From: Desulfobacteraceae bacterium
GTDB lineage: Bacteria > Desulfobacterota > Desulfobacteria > Desulfobacterales > Desulfobacteraceae
Direction: 5' to 3'
DNA: 64,000 bases
Assembly: GCA_016743945.1 (NCBI GenBank)
Contig: JADGFI010000003.1
Span: 124,001-188,000 of the forward strand
Shown: piece by piece, positions 1 to 9,269 of the stretch
Numbering within the stretch: position 1 is the stretch's first letter
Layout of the letters: every line of letters begins with the position of its first letter
Position numbers and translations under genes: made by a program
Notes under the pieces: generated by a model
Told to the model about the DNA's origin: nothing
Seen by the model: the letters and a program-made list of their open reading frames with translations, nothing else
Database searches by the model: none

Positions 1-266
1 TTTTTCTGCACGGAAAATTCTACCTCTGCCAGACAATCTCCTGTATGCCGGGTCATGAGTTCATTGCTGCCCGAAGAAACGGACAACCGTGGGGTCTGGT
101 GGTAGAGGGCCAGGCAGATGGCGTCCAGGATGGAAGTTTTACCGGCGCCTGTAGGGCCTGTAATGGCAAAAAGGCCCTGGTTCGCAAATTCAGGAGCGGT
201 AAAATCAATTTTCCACTCCCCTTTCAGGGAATTGATATTTTTAAACCGAAGGCTGAGAATCTTCAT
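1..266 (-). CDS. sbcC: SbcC exonuclease subunit, N-terminal part (cut by window edge)
   Basis: This is the first 88 or so codons of an SMC-like ATPase. The start codon lies at 266-264 and the gene runs off the window at position 1. The translated start reads MKILSLRFKNINSLKGEW and is followed by a Walker A motif, GPTGAGKTS. SbcC pairs with the SbcD nuclease to cut hairpins and protein-blocked DNA ends. The start codon overlaps the sbcD stop codon in an ATGA, which indicates translational coupling. The partner gene directly upstream makes the assignment firm even though most of the protein is missing. Confidence 0.92.
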   Translation of the reverse strand, partial: MKILSLRFKNINSLKGEWKIDFTAPEFANQGLFAITGPTGAGKTSILDAICLALYHQTPRLSVSSGSNELMTRHTGDCLAEVEFSVQK

Positions 267-1498
267 GAAAGATCCCCCTGTTCCACCCGGGCAAGGATTT
301 CTTTGAACAGGTCTGTTAATTGATCTTTTTCCGGGCCTTCCATCTCTTCTTGCCCCAGGCGGCGCAAAAAGACGTCACCGGGTTTGAGCTCCTCCAGTCG
401 TTCCTTTGCTGCCATGGCCGGACCCGACTCAACGGTTTTGCGGCGCCTGCGGATGCGCAATAATTCAATGGAGCGGCTCTCCTGGCCATCAATCATGGCT
501 TGAATCCGACTCCCAAGGTCGGTCAGGTAGTCATCGGTTGCCACCTCCACCTCCAGCCAAAGTGATCTCCCGCCGGCAGGACGCGGCAGTTCTCGTATGC
601 CTTTTTCAATCTGTTCCAAATCCCCTTTTATGCAGGCAAGGGTCCTGAAACAGGGGATTGACACTGATTCAATTTTCTTTAGACGCCCTTCAAAATCCAC
701 CTGGAGTATCTGTTTGGTATGTTTCCCCTCGTCAAAACTTAAGGGGATGGGAGAGCCTGAATACCGTATATGGTCTGCCCCTTTAAGGGTCTGGCCTTTA
801 TGGAGATGGCCCAGGGCCATATAATCCACCGAAGGGAATTGATTCGCCGGAAACGCATCCAAAGACCCGATATAAATTTCCCGCACCGATTCTGAAGAGG
901 TGCCCCCCACAATGGTTAAATGACCGGTGGCAATAATGGGCAAACGGCTATTGCTGTCCAATTCATCCCGCACATCACAGGCCGCCCCAAACACTCCCGC
1001 ATAAAAGGATGCAATTCCTTCAACCAGGACCTGCTTTTTGTCCTGGCCGGACTGGCCGGCCAGGCTTGACACAAGGTCTCTTGGCCGGATAAAAGGAATC
1101 GCACACAAAATGGCCCCGGGATGGCCGTGTGCATCCTTTAACACAAGAACATGGTCTTTAAAATCAAGGGTTATATTTCCGATTACCCGGGTATTTAAAC
1201 AGGCCAGAAGCTCTTTGGCCTCGTTCAGGGTGGCGGCGGAATCATGGTTGCCCCCCAGGATAACGGTCATGGCGCACCCGGTATTTTGGAGAGACACAAT
1301 AAAATCATTGTACAATCCCCTTGCGTAACTGGGCGGGGTGCCGGTATCAAAAATATCCCCGGCCACCACCAGGACATCGGCGCGAGATTCGACAATAAAG
1401 GAGCGTAGCCAGTCCAAAAACGCCCTGTGTTCGGTTTCCCGGCTTTTTCCCATGAAATGCTGACCCAAATGCCAGTCTGAAGTGTGTATGATTCGCAT
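263..1498 (-). CDS. sbcD: SbcD double-strand break repair nuclease
   Basis: This 411-residue protein is the metallophosphoesterase subunit of SbcCD (the bacterial Mre11 homologue), a cytoplasmic DNA repair nuclease. The phosphodiesterase motifs are visible in order: HTSDWHLG near the N-terminus, VVAGDIFDTG around residue 45, GGNHDS around residue 83, TGHL near 190 and ALGHLHKGQ near 230; these bind the two catalytic metals. The length is normal for the family. It is followed by sbcC with a 4-base overlap. The acylase gene ends only 19 bases upstream, so the three could be cotranscribed, although a functional link is not obvious. Confidence 0.95.
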   Translation of the reverse strand: MRIIHTSDWHLGQHFMGKSRETEHRAFLDWLRSFIVESRADVLVVAGDIFDTGTPPSYARGLYNDFIVSLQNTGCAMTVILGGNHDSAATLNEAKELLACLNTRVIGNITLDFKDHVLVLKDAHGHPGAILCAIPFIRPRDLVSSLAGQSGQDKKQVLVEGIASFYAGVFGAACDVRDELDSNSRLPIIATGHLTIVGGTSSESVREIYIGSLDAFPANQFPSVDYMALGHLHKGQTLKGADHIRYSGSPIPLSFDEGKHTKQILQVDFEGRLKKIESVSIPCFRTLACIKGDLEQIEKGIRELPRPAGGRSLWLEVEVATDDYLTDLGSRIQAMIDGQESRSIELLRIRRRRKTVESGPAMAAKERLEELKPGDVFLRRLGQEEMEGPEKDQLTDLFKEILARVEQGDLS

Positions 1499-1517
1499 GG
1501 ATTAATTCGCCATTGGT

Positions 1518-3926
1518 TTATTGGTCATTGGATCCGGGTACCAGGGTGAGTGTCTGGCTAAGCCCCGGGGCCGAGGTGAAATTCATGGGGATCTGATCTC
1601 CCTTGGCCCAAATGTCAGCCATGCTGTCATAGTAAGGGCTTTTAAAATGACCGGACTGGCCCGGCGGACTGATGATGGTCGAATTTTCCAGGTTTGAAAA
1701 ATCCACCATCATCCGGATCACCCCGCCCGAGGTCATTTGGAAGGGCTGCTTGGGGGTCCAGAATCCCGAGTTGATGGTATGATGGGATCCGTTGGTTGGA
1801 ATGGGGGATAAATTCAGGAAAGGAAGTTTTTCTCCCAGGGGATGATTAAAATGCATCTGGTGAACCAATCCCCACTGCCACTTGGCCGTATCCTCTCCCA
1901 GGTGCTGCCCGAGATAAGAGATTGTCTGATCCATACTTTTCAAAATGATATCTGCCTGATTCTCCCTGACTCCCGGCGTTGCTTGGTCATCATAGAGGCT
2001 GTTGCCCGGATCATCTATCATCCGGGTCAGGGCCAGATCCGGGATATAATAGAGATATTCCTGGCCCAGGCCTTTTGCCCACATTTCCTGGCCCACCTCA
2101 TCTTTAAGGGTGTTTTCCATCATCAGATAATAAAAATAATTAAACACAGTGGCAGCAGAGCTATCGATATCAACGGCATAATCCCAGTCTTCGAGCAGCT
2201 TCATATAGGGGGCAAGCTGCGGAGTTGATTTGCAAACAGCCACTATCCTTGGGACCCATCTTTGGGCCACAACCGAAAAGGTATCCATCTGCATTTTTTT
2301 AAGTTCAGTGAAATTCACCGGCCCCTTGCCCCGGGCGGCCATGATGTTTTCAAACCGAATGGCCCGTTCAAACAAATAATAATGGGTCAAATAATACGCC
2401 ACATTGCCGGGATCATTATTAAAAGATGCCACATACCCGCTTTTTGGATTATAATCATAGGGCAACTCCTCAAAGGGCACTAGCCCTTCCCAGTCATATT
2501 CCCCTGTCCAGCCGGGAACCGGCAGGGAGCCGTCGCCTTTTTTTCGGATGGGGGGGCCTGCCGTGAACTGCCACCCGATGTTCCCCTTTGCATCGGCATA
2601 CCCGATATTCAGGTTCATGGTTCTCACCAGGCTTAAGCCTTTTTTAAATTCATCAAAATTTTGGGCCCGGTTCATGGCCATGAGCCCGTCAAAATCCCGG
2701 CCCGGCATCTCAAGGGCGGTCCACTGCATGGCACAATCAGCTGGGGCCATGGGCAGGACTTTGGAAATCATGGGACCGTGCCGGGAAATTTTAACCATTA
2801 TTTTTTCTTCCCGGATTCCCTTTTTACCTTTTATTCTAAGGGTTTCTTCAATGAGTTCAAAATCCTGATACCCGTTTTCCGTCAAATACTGGTTGGGGTT
2901 TTCCGGATTTATTTTTTCCACAAAATAATCCAGTTCATCCCCCCGGCCATTCACGGCACTCCAGGCAAGATCCCCGTTAAACCCCAGGGGACCGATCCCG
3001 GGACCCCCTGGCAGAGCGCCGCCCATGGCATTAATCCCCCCGCCTTTTAAATGAACGATATAAAAAAGGCCGGGCAGGGTCGGGGACAGATCCGGGCTCC
3101 CGGCAAACAGCGCCTTGCCCGTTCCCGTCATCTTGGGCGAAAATATCATCCAGTTGGAAGCGGCAATGTCAAGGGAAAGGGGAAAGGAATCCATCTCTTC
3201 AAAAAGTTCTTCAGAACCGCTGCCGGGTGCAAAATCCGGGACAAATGCTGTTTCCATGACCCTTGATTTTTCTTGCTTCACCAGGGTGGGGGCAAAATCA
3301 GGATAGGAAGGCAAAATTTTCCCCAAAACCGCTTCACCCCCATATTCCCGGACTCGATTTAATACCAGGTCCACTTTTTTGGATCGGGTCAGGCTGTAAG
3401 ACATGAGCAAAATGGTAACAATGGAATCCTCGGGCACCCACAATTCAGGTTCAACCCCCAGAATAAAATATTCCCTTGGCAAATGCGCGCAGGTATTAAT
3501 ATAGGCGTTCACACCGGCGGAAAAGGCCTTGAGAATCTCTCGGCCCTCCTCTGACAACACACCATAATTTTTTTGGGCCTGGCGATAAAATCCCAGGGTT
3601 TTGAGAAACCGGTCCTTTTCCAGAGTCCGTTCTCCAAAAATGGTTGACAATTCCCCCCGGCCCGCCATCCTGGTCATGTCCATCTGGAATAATCTCTCCC
3701 TGGCAATGATATACCCTTCTGCAAAAAACAAGTCGGTTTCATTTTCCGCAAAGATATGGGGCACCCCCTGTTCATCGGTTTTCACCGTGACCTGATTGAT
3801 CAGGCCGGGCAGGGACATGGTTCCGGTGTAATCGGGAACAGAAAGTTTAAAAAACAGATGATATCCGGCAAATGCCGACACCCCCAAAACCACCACTGCA
3901 ACCCCTAAAATTTTTAATAATTTCAT
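1518..3926 (-). CDS. Penicillin acylase family (peptidase S45) hydrolase
   Basis: This 802-residue protein belongs to the N-terminal-nucleophile amidohydrolases that include penicillin acylases and acyl-homoserine-lactone acylases. They are made as a precursor that cuts itself to expose a catalytic serine. The N-terminus carries a hydrophobic export or membrane segment (LLKILGVAVVVLGVSAFAG), so it should act in the periplasm. The likely self-cleavage site is AASNWM, which puts the nucleophile at Ser257, followed by the family-typical block GTGKALFAGSPDL. The substrate cannot be told from sequence: acylated amino compounds, quorum signals and cell-wall amides are all possible. It lies just upstream of sbcDC on the same strand. 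Confidence 0.88.
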   Translation of the reverse strand: MKLLKILGVAVVVLGVSAFAGYHLFFKLSVPDYTGTMSLPGLINQVTVKTDEQGVPHIFAENETDLFFAEGYIIARERLFQMDMTRMAGRGELSTIFGERTLEKDRFLKTLGFYRQAQKNYGVLSEEGREILKAFSAGVNAYINTCAHLPREYFILGVEPELWVPEDSIVTILLMSYSLTRSKKVDLVLNRVREYGGEAVLGKILPSYPDFAPTLVKQEKSRVMETAFVPDFAPGSGSEELFEEMDSFPLSLDIAASNWMIFSPKMTGTGKALFAGSPDLSPTLPGLFYIVHLKGGGINAMGGALPGGPGIGPLGFNGDLAWSAVNGRGDELDYFVEKINPENPNQYLTENGYQDFELIEETLRIKGKKGIREEKIMVKISRHGPMISKVLPMAPADCAMQWTALEMPGRDFDGLMAMNRAQNFDEFKKGLSLVRTMNLNIGYADAKGNIGWQFTAGPPIRKKGDGSLPVPGWTGEYDWEGLVPFEELPYDYNPKSGYVASFNNDPGNVAYYLTHYYLFERAIRFENIMAARGKGPVNFTELKKMQMDTFSVVAQRWVPRIVAVCKSTPQLAPYMKLLEDWDYAVDIDSSAATVFNYFYYLMMENTLKDEVGQEMWAKGLGQEYLYYIPDLALTRMIDDPGNSLYDDQATPGVRENQADIILKSMDQTISYLGQHLGEDTAKWQWGLVHQMHFNHPLGEKLPFLNLSPIPTNGSHHTINSGFWTPKQPFQMTSGGVIRMMVDFSNLENSTIISPPGQSGHFKSPYYDSMADIWAKGDQIPMNFTSAPGLSQTLTLVPGSNDQ

Positions 3927-4200
3927 ACCCGCTCCATTAATTCATTTCAGATTCAATCCAGTAAAAGTCTACAGCCAAGATTGTACAGCCCACTCCTTTC
4001 CCACTAACCGGCATGGCCGGAGCAAGGGTATTTGCTCTCACCACAACGAAAAATGAAACCCATGAAAACAACCGTACCATTGTCTACAACAATTTTCTTA
4101 AGATATTAGACATAACCAAACAAGGCAAATCAAATTTACTTTTTGGAATATAAATATCTTCCGGTTTACTTGGGAATGACTTTCTATTATAAACAAAGGC

Positions 4201-4785
4201 ATGAAACGATTTGCCGGCTTAAATGAATTCCAGGATGAACTATTCCGCAATCTGAACTTGGAAAATCAAAAGCTTGCCGATAAATTGTTTTTGGGCTGTG
4301 AATTTCAAAACTGTAATTTTTCATATACCAATTTTGGATCAACCCTGTTTGAAGACTGTTCCTTTTTCAATTGCAACTTTTCTTTGTCTAAAATGCTCAA
4401 TACACAAATTAGGGGGGGGGTTTTTAACGGATGTAAAATTCTGGGAGTCGATTTTACAAAATGTGACACCTTTATGGTCGATTTTTCCATGGAAGAGTGC
4501 AAGATAAAAAACTGCATTTTTTCGGATCTTTGCCTGAAAAAATCCAGCCTATACAAATCAGAGTTGATTGAGTGCGATTTTATTAATACAGATCTTTCAG
4601 AAACCAACCTTTCCAAATCAAATTTTTCAGGATCACTCTTCCATAACACAAATCTATTCAAGGCAAACCTCACAAATTGCATCAACTATAATATCGACCC
4701 CCTAAAAAATAATATCAGACGAGCAACCCTTTCCTTGCCCGAGGCCGTAACCTTGTTAAATGCCTTTGAAATTACCATCCAGTAA
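4201..4785 (+). CDS. Pentapeptide-repeat protein
   Basis: This 194-residue protein is made mostly of five-residue repeats of the A(D/N)LXX type with a central F or L, for example CNFSY TNFGS, CSFFN CNFSL, CDFIN TDLSE TNLSK SNFSG. Such repeats form a right-handed beta-helix. Qnr- and MfpA-like members mimic DNA and protect gyrase, but many others have no known role. No signal peptide or membrane segment is visible. It stands alone between the divergent acylase gene and the TPP riboswitch. A run of nine G residues at about 4412-4420 falls inside the frame (codons for Ile-Arg-Gly-Gly-Val) and could slip during replication. Confidence 0.75.
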   Translation: MKRFAGLNEFQDELFRNLNLENQKLADKLFLGCEFQNCNFSYTNFGSTLFEDCSFFNCNFSLSKMLNTQIRGGVFNGCKILGVDFTKCDTFMVDFSMEECKIKNCIFSDLCLKKSSLYKSELIECDFINTDLSETNLSKSNFSGSLFHNTNLFKANLTNCINYNIDPLKNNIRRATLSLPEAVTLLNAFEITIQ

Positions 4786-4879
4786 AAGGCATCCCCCCCC
4801 CGACATTCCGGGACAAGGATTGACAAGCCCTTTCCACCCATGATACTTTCTCCAAGAAACCAGTGCAAAATGCAGTGGT

Positions 4880-4974
4880 AGGCTGGGGGAGTTGATAAAG
4901 ATCGGCTGAGAGGAAACTATAATGCGTTTCGACCCCTGGAACCTGCTCCAGATAATTCTGGCGAAGGAAAGTCA
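4880..4974 (+). promoter_or_regulatory. TPP riboswitch (THI box)
   Basis: The core thiamine-pyrophosphate aptamer is recognisable. The conserved CTGAGAGGAAAC block lies at about 4905-4916. The second conserved block, ACCTGCTCCAGATAATTCTG then GCGAAGGAAAG, lies at about 4941-4971. The order and spacing fit a class I THI box. The following genes all concern thiamine precursor uptake and salvage, so TPP should turn the operon down. About 110 bases separate the aptamer from the first start codon. I see a short TTGGAT/ATCCAA hairpin there but no clear terminator, so the expression mechanism is not settled. Confidence 0.92.
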
Positions 4975-5082
4975 ATGTTTGTTTTCTTTTCTTGGATGGT
5001 TATCCAACCGCCTTTATCCTCTGTTTTGCCTGAACTAAAAATAACGAAACATATTTATAATATGTAGTTTAATAATGGTTGT

Positions 5083-5835
5083 ATGGATATGCTCCAGATA
5101 TCAGGTGCCACAAAAATTTATAATGGCCAGGCCATCTTTTCAAATTTTGATCTATCGGTTGCACCGGGGCAGTTTAAAGTGCTTGTGGGACCTTCCGGAT
5201 GTGGCAAAAGCACCCTGTTTGACGGGCTGACAGGCGTCATGGGTCTTGACGGCGGGAAGATAAGCTGGAACCATGAGCCCCTGGCCCATCTGGGGCGTCA
5301 TGCCGCCTATATGCAACAAAAGGATCTGCTCCTTCCCTGGTTTTCCCTGCTGGACAATTCCCTGTTGCCAGCCAAAACAGGAAAACAGGACATGATCCGG
5401 ATGACAGCGGTTGCCAGAAAACTATTTGTCCGCCTGGGACTTACCGGGTATGAATCCCATTATCCCCATGAGGTCTCCGGGGGCATGCGCCAGCGATGTG
5501 CTCTGGTCAGAACGCTTATGTTCAACCGGGACCTGATCCTGTTAGACGAACCGTTGTCCGCCCTGGACGCCATTACCAGAAGACGCCTTCAATCCTTGTT
5601 ATTGCTGCTCCAGACCGAATTCAAAAAAACCATTCTCATGATCACCCATGATATTGAAGAAGCACTGCTTTTGGCCGATGAAGTATGCCTGCTCAGCCCC
5701 CAGCCCATGGTCATCAAGGAACGATTTAGTCTGAAACAGCCAAAGCCCCGGTATTTCAATAATCCCGACCTGTTGAAAATAAAAGAATATATGCTGGCAC
5801 AGCTTGAGGGAGACGTCACCTGTGAAGCCGGCTAA
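5083..5835 (+). CDS. thiZ: ABC transporter ATPase, thiamine-precursor (HMP) importer
   Basis: This 250-residue protein is a cytoplasmic ATP-binding subunit. It shows a Walker A motif at residues 36-44 (GPSGCGKST), the signature VSGGMRQRC and the Walker B block LILLDEPLSALD, followed by the switch histidine in ITHDIEEA. It is first after a TPP riboswitch and is followed by a permease and an NMT1/THI5-like binding protein, the layout of ThiXYZ importers for the pyrimidine precursor HMP or its degradation products. No strong ribosome-binding site precedes the start. The stop overlaps the permease start. The transported substrate is inferred from the riboswitch and neighbours. Confidence 0.88.
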   Translation: MDMLQISGATKIYNGQAIFSNFDLSVAPGQFKVLVGPSGCGKSTLFDGLTGVMGLDGGKISWNHEPLAHLGRHAAYMQQKDLLLPWFSLLDNSLLPAKTGKQDMIRMTAVARKLFVRLGLTGYESHYPHEVSGGMRQRCALVRTLMFNRDLILLDEPLSALDAITRRRLQSLLLLLQTEFKKTILMITHDIEEALLLADEVCLLSPQPMVIKERFSLKQPKPRYFNNPDLLKIKEYMLAQLEGDVTCEAG

Positions 5836-6562
5836 TTTAATTGCTCCGGCCCTGGTGATACTGATTTTGGGTTGCTGGGAAATTGCCACCCATCTGCTTG
5901 CGATACCGGTTTTCATTTTACCGCCCCCATCGAGTATCTTTGCTGCGGCCATCATCAAGGCGCCCACAATCTTGCCCCATGCCGCAACCACCCTGTCTGA
6001 AATCATCCTGGGAATCATTTTAGCCCTGGCCACAGCCATCCCCCTGGCCATTGCCATGTTTGCAAACCCAAATCTTGAACGAGGACTGGCCCCGTTTCTG
6101 GTGGCCTCCCAGGCCATCCCCGTGTTTGCCATTGCGCCGTTGCTGGTGGTATGGATGGGATACGGGATTGCCTCCAAGGTATTCATGGCCTGGATCATCA
6201 TTTTTTTCCCCATTACCGTCAGCCTGCTTGCAGGACTTAAGAGCTGTGACCCTGAATTTCGAATAATGTTCAAGCTTATGGGCGCCTCGTTTTATGACAC
6301 ATTGATGCTGCTCTACTGGCCCTGGGCCCTGCCCCAGTTTTTTGCAGGGCTGCGGGTGGGCGTCACCGTGGCCACCATCGGAGCGGTCATTGGGGAATGG
6401 GTGGGGGCCCAGCAGGGGCTAGGGTATCTCATGATCCAGTCCAATGCCCGCCTCCAGGTGGATCTGGTATTTGCCGCCATTCTCTGGCTGACTGCCATGG
6501 GACTTGGCTTGTGGATCCTGGTGGGAATCTTGGAAAAAAAGAGTGTAAAATGGAAACAATAA
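5822..6562 (+). CDS. thiX: ABC transporter permease, thiamine-precursor importer
   Basis: This is an inner-membrane permease of the BPD_transp_1 family. It has about six hydrophobic segments and the cytoplasmic EAA-like loop LMGASFYDTLMLLYWPWALP, which docks to the ATPase. A GTG start at 5822 is preferred because GAGGGAG sits nine bases upstream; an in-frame TTG at 5804 is possible. The start lies inside the end of the ATPase gene, which suggests translational coupling. It is the membrane channel of the thiZXY-like system controlled by the upstream TPP riboswitch. Confidence 0.88.
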   Translation: MKPANLIAPALVILILGCWEIATHLLAIPVFILPPPSSIFAAAIIKAPTILPHAATTLSEIILGIILALATAIPLAIAMFANPNLERGLAPFLVASQAIPVFAIAPLLVVWMGYGIASKVFMAWIIIFFPITVSLLAGLKSCDPEFRIMFKLMGASFYDTLMLLYWPWALPQFFAGLRVGVTVATIGAVIGEWVGAQQGLGYLMIQSNARLQVDLVFAAILWLTAMGLGLWILVGILEKKSVKWKQ

Positions 6563-6604
6563 TAAAAACCCATGAAAACAATTATATTTTTTAAGGAAAA
6601 AACC

Positions 6605-7537
6605 ATGAAAAACCGTATTCTCAGTGTACTTATAGGTTCACTCTTGTTCACCGCCCCCTTGTGGGCAGGTGAAAACCTCACCCTGATGCTGGACTGGTTC
6701 CCCAATGTGGACCATTTACCCATTTACGTTGCACGGGATTTGGGATATTTTGCCGAAAACCAGATTGAAGTGGATATCATAAGTCCCTCTGAAACCTCGG
6801 ATGCATTAAAATTAGCAGCTTCCGGCAACATGGACATTGCCGTTTCCTACCAGCCCCAGACCATTATTGCCGCAGACCAGGGCCTTGATATCAAAGCCAT
6901 CGCTCCTCTGGTGGTCCATCCCTTGACCACCCTGCTCTTTCTTGACACCAAAAATATCCAGACCCCTGCCGATCTTTCCGGCAAAAAAATAGGGTATACC
7001 GTGCCCGGACTCATGGATGTGATGCTCGAAGCCTTTGCCGTCATCAACCAGATACAAGATTATACCCCGGTAAATGTGGGGTTTACCATCCTGCCTGCCC
7101 TGGTCTCCAACCAGGTGGATGCCGTCATGGGTCCCTTTAAAACCTATGAAACCGTGGGCATGGCCCAGCACGGGTATAAAGCACAGTTTTTCGAACTGGA
7201 AAAATACGGTATCCCGGATTATGAAGAATTAATCTTTGTCTGCGGTCCCAAAGCCTTAAAGGAAAAATCTTCGGCTGTCCACGGATTTGTAATGGGAGTT
7301 GAAAAAGCCCTTCGCTATACCAGGGCCCACCCTGACAAAGCCCTTGCCCTGTATCTTGCGGCCCTGCCCCAGGCAGATAAAAAAATTGAAACCCAGGCCT
7401 TTGAGCTGACCCGGCCCTATTTTGCCGATTCAAAGGGCCATGATCTTGTCAAATGGCAGGCCTTTGCCGACTTTGCCCTTGAATACGGACTCATCAAGAA
7501 CAAGGTAATTGCAAAAGACCTGATTCATACCTGGTAA
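6605..7537 (+). CDS. thiY: Substrate-binding protein of thiamine-precursor importer (NMT1/THI5-like)
   Basis: This 310-residue periplasmic binding protein begins with a clear signal peptide ([20 protein letters not shown] then AG). The mature start [19 protein letters not shown] is the classic opening of the NMT1/THI5-like family, which binds HMP or formyl-aminopyrimidine compounds. The start at 6605 is preferred over an upstream ATG at 6572 because AAGGA stands close before it and the signal peptide then begins cleanly. It completes the ABC importer and precedes thiM and thiD, so imported pyrimidine can go straight to phosphorylation. Confidence 0.88.
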   Translation: MKNRILSVLIGSLLFTAPLWAGENLTLMLDWFPNVDHLPIYVARDLGYFAENQIEVDIISPSETSDALKLAASGNMDIAVSYQPQTIIAADQGLDIKAIAPLVVHPLTTLLFLDTKNIQTPADLSGKKIGYTVPGLMDVMLEAFAVINQIQDYTPVNVGFTILPALVSNQVDAVMGPFKTYETVGMAQHGYKAQFFELEKYGIPDYEELIFVCGPKALKEKSSAVHGFVMGVEKALRYTRAHPDKALALYLAALPQADKKIETQAFELTRPYFADSKGHDLVKWQAFADFALEYGLIKNKVIAKDLIHTW

Positions 7538-7562
7538 CCCTATAACCATAAGGAGACGCCCC

Positions 7563-8375
7563 ATGACCATCACACCATCCGGCATATGGAAGGATATAGA
7601 GCAGATCCGGGAAAAGAGCCCCCTGGTCCATAATATTACCAATTTTGTGGTAATGAACAATACCGCCAATGCCCTGCTGGCACTGGGAGCCTCCCCTGTC
7701 ATGGCCCATGCCCAAGAGGAAGTTTGCGACATGGTGAATATTGCAAACTCCCTGGTCATCAACATCGGCACCCTGAGCGATCCCTGGATCCAGGCCATGG
7801 CCAAGGCAATGGCCCGGGCAAAGGAGAAAAACACCCCCATTGTCCTGGATCCGGTCGGCGTAGGCGCCACCGAATACAGGACCCGCACGGCCAGAGAACT
7901 CCTCCAGGTGGCATCCCCCTCCATCATCCGGGGGAACGGATCTGAAATCATGGCCCTGGGCCAACCAGACCTGGGTAAAGAGAGAGTGACCACCAAGGGG
8001 GTTGACTCCAACTCTGCCTCGGACCTGGCCATTGATTCTGCCAGGGCATTGAACCGGAAATTTGGCGCAGTGATCTGCATCACCGGGAAAACCGACTATA
8101 TCATTTCCCAAGCGGGAATGACCCGGGTAAAAAACGGAGATGACATGATGCCAAGGGTAACCGGCCTGGGATGCACAGCCACTGCCCTTTGCGGGGCCTT
8201 TGCCGCCGTAAATCCCGATAGTCACCTGGCAGCAGCACATGCCATGGCCGTCATGGGCATTGCCGGACAGATAGCCGCAGAAACAGCACATGGACCGGCC
8301 AGCCTTCAGCTAAATTTCATTGACACCCTGTACCAATTATCTGAAACCCATATTCAAGATTATTTGCGGCTCTAG
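7563..8375 (+). CDS. thiM: Hydroxyethylthiazole kinase
   Basis: This 270-residue cytoplasmic enzyme phosphorylates 4-methyl-5-(2-hydroxyethyl)thiazole for thiamine salvage. The family signature [20 protein letters not shown] and [12 protein letters not shown] are near the N-terminus, the block [10 protein letters not shown] in the middle and the GLGCTATAL anion-hole motif near the C-terminal third. An AAGGAG site precedes the ATG. It follows the pyrimidine importer and precedes thiD, so both halves of thiamine can be salvaged. No thiE (coupling enzyme) is present in this window. Confidence 0.95.
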   Translation: MTITPSGIWKDIEQIREKSPLVHNITNFVVMNNTANALLALGASPVMAHAQEEVCDMVNIANSLVINIGTLSDPWIQAMAKAMARAKEKNTPIVLDPVGVGATEYRTRTARELLQVASPSIIRGNGSEIMALGQPDLGKERVTTKGVDSNSASDLAIDSARALNRKFGAVICITGKTDYIISQAGMTRVKNGDDMMPRVTGLGCTATALCGAFAAVNPDSHLAAAHAMAVMGIAGQIAAETAHGPASLQLNFIDTLYQLSETHIQDYLRL

Positions 8376-8381
8376 GGGAAG

Positions 8382-8444
8382 ATGAACATGAAAAACGTTT
8401 ACCTGCCCCAAACCACCAAACTTTTACACGAGGATCCATCATGA
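8382..8444 (+). CDS. Possible 20-residue peptide between thiM and thiD
   Basis: A 20-codon frame begins with ATG at 8382 just after GGGGAAG and ends with TGA at 8442-8444, overlapping the thiD start codon as ATGA. The predicted peptide, MNMKNVYLPQTTKLLHEDPS, has no recognisable motif. It may be a leader that couples thiM and thiD translation, a remnant of a lost thi gene, or chance. The good ribosome-binding site and the exact stop-start overlap are the only support. Confidence 0.3.
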   Translation: MNMKNVYLPQTTKLLHEDPS

Positions 8445-9256
8445 AAACCCATTTCAGGGCACTCACCATAGCAGGCTCGGATAGCGGCGGCGGCGCCGGT
8501 ATCCAGGCAGATCTAAAAACATTTTCCGCCCTGGGCTGCTTTGGCATGTCCGCCATCACCGCTCTTACCGCCCAGAATACCCGGGTGGTGACCGGTATTT
8601 TCCCTACGCCCCCGGAGTTTATCGGCCAACAGATCGATGCCGTCATGGAGGACATTGGGGTGGATGCCGTAAAAATCGGTATGCTCCACTCTCCTGCGGT
8701 CATCGAAATCGTGGCCAAAAAATTGACCGATTGGAAATGTCCCAATATTGTGCTGGACCCGGTGATGATTTCAAAAAGCGGGGACAAACTTCTCCAGGAC
8801 GATGCGGTCCAGGCTCTCAAAGAGTGCCTTCTCCCCCTGGCCACCCTTATCACCCCCAACCTTCCCGAGGCATCGGTCCTCCTGGGACGGCCCGTTGAAA
8901 AGAGGGAGGAGATGGACAGGGCTGCCCAAGACCTTGCTGGCTTTGGATCTGCCAATGTTCTTGTAAAAGGAGGCCATCTCATGGGTGACGACAGCTGCGA
9001 TCTTCTGTATCAAACAAAAAACAAAACCATGACAGAATTTTTTGGAAAGCGGATCAATACGCCCAACACCCACGGCACTGGCTGCACCCTGTCCTCGGCC
9101 ATTGCAGCAAATCTGGCCAGGGGGGTTAATTTGGAAATAGCGGTGAAGGAGGCCAAGGCCTATATCATCGGCGCCCTTTGCGAAGGGGCAAATTATCAGA
9201 CCGGAAAAGGCCATGGCCCGGTCCATCATTTTTACGATCTCTGGCCAAAACATTAG
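8441..9256 (+). CDS. thiD: Hydroxymethylpyrimidine / phosphomethylpyrimidine kinase
   Basis: This 271-residue ribokinase-fold enzyme phosphorylates HMP and then HMP-phosphate to give the pyrimidine half of thiamine. The opening ALTIAGSDSGGGAGIQADLK is diagnostic for ThiD. The catalytic block NTHGTGCTLSSAIAANLARG lies near the C-terminus. It is the last thiamine gene of the riboswitch operon and receives substrate from the importer. The response regulator starts 13 bases after its stop, so the two-component genes may be read through from this operon. Confidence 0.95.
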   Translation: MKTHFRALTIAGSDSGGGAGIQADLKTFSALGCFGMSAITALTAQNTRVVTGIFPTPPEFIGQQIDAVMEDIGVDAVKIGMLHSPAVIEIVAKKLTDWKCPNIVLDPVMISKSGDKLLQDDAVQALKECLLPLATLITPNLPEASVLLGRPVEKREEMDRAAQDLAGFGSANVLVKGGHLMGDDSCDLLYQTKNKTMTEFFGKRINTPNTHGTGCTLSSAIAANLARGVNLEIAVKEAKAYIIGALCEGANYQTGKGHGPVHHFYDLWPKH

Positions 9257-9269
9257 GAAGGAAGAGACC

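Noticed and set aside
2661-3050. Long frames opposite the acylase, SbcD, GRE 1 (for example 48492-49448) and similar genes
   Set aside because: They lie wholly antisense to well-supported genes, have no start signals and read as shadow frames.
4973-5082. A terminator as expression platform of the TPP riboswitch
   Set aside because: The only hairpin (TTGGAT/ATCCAA) is weak and lacks a following T run, so I left the mechanism open.
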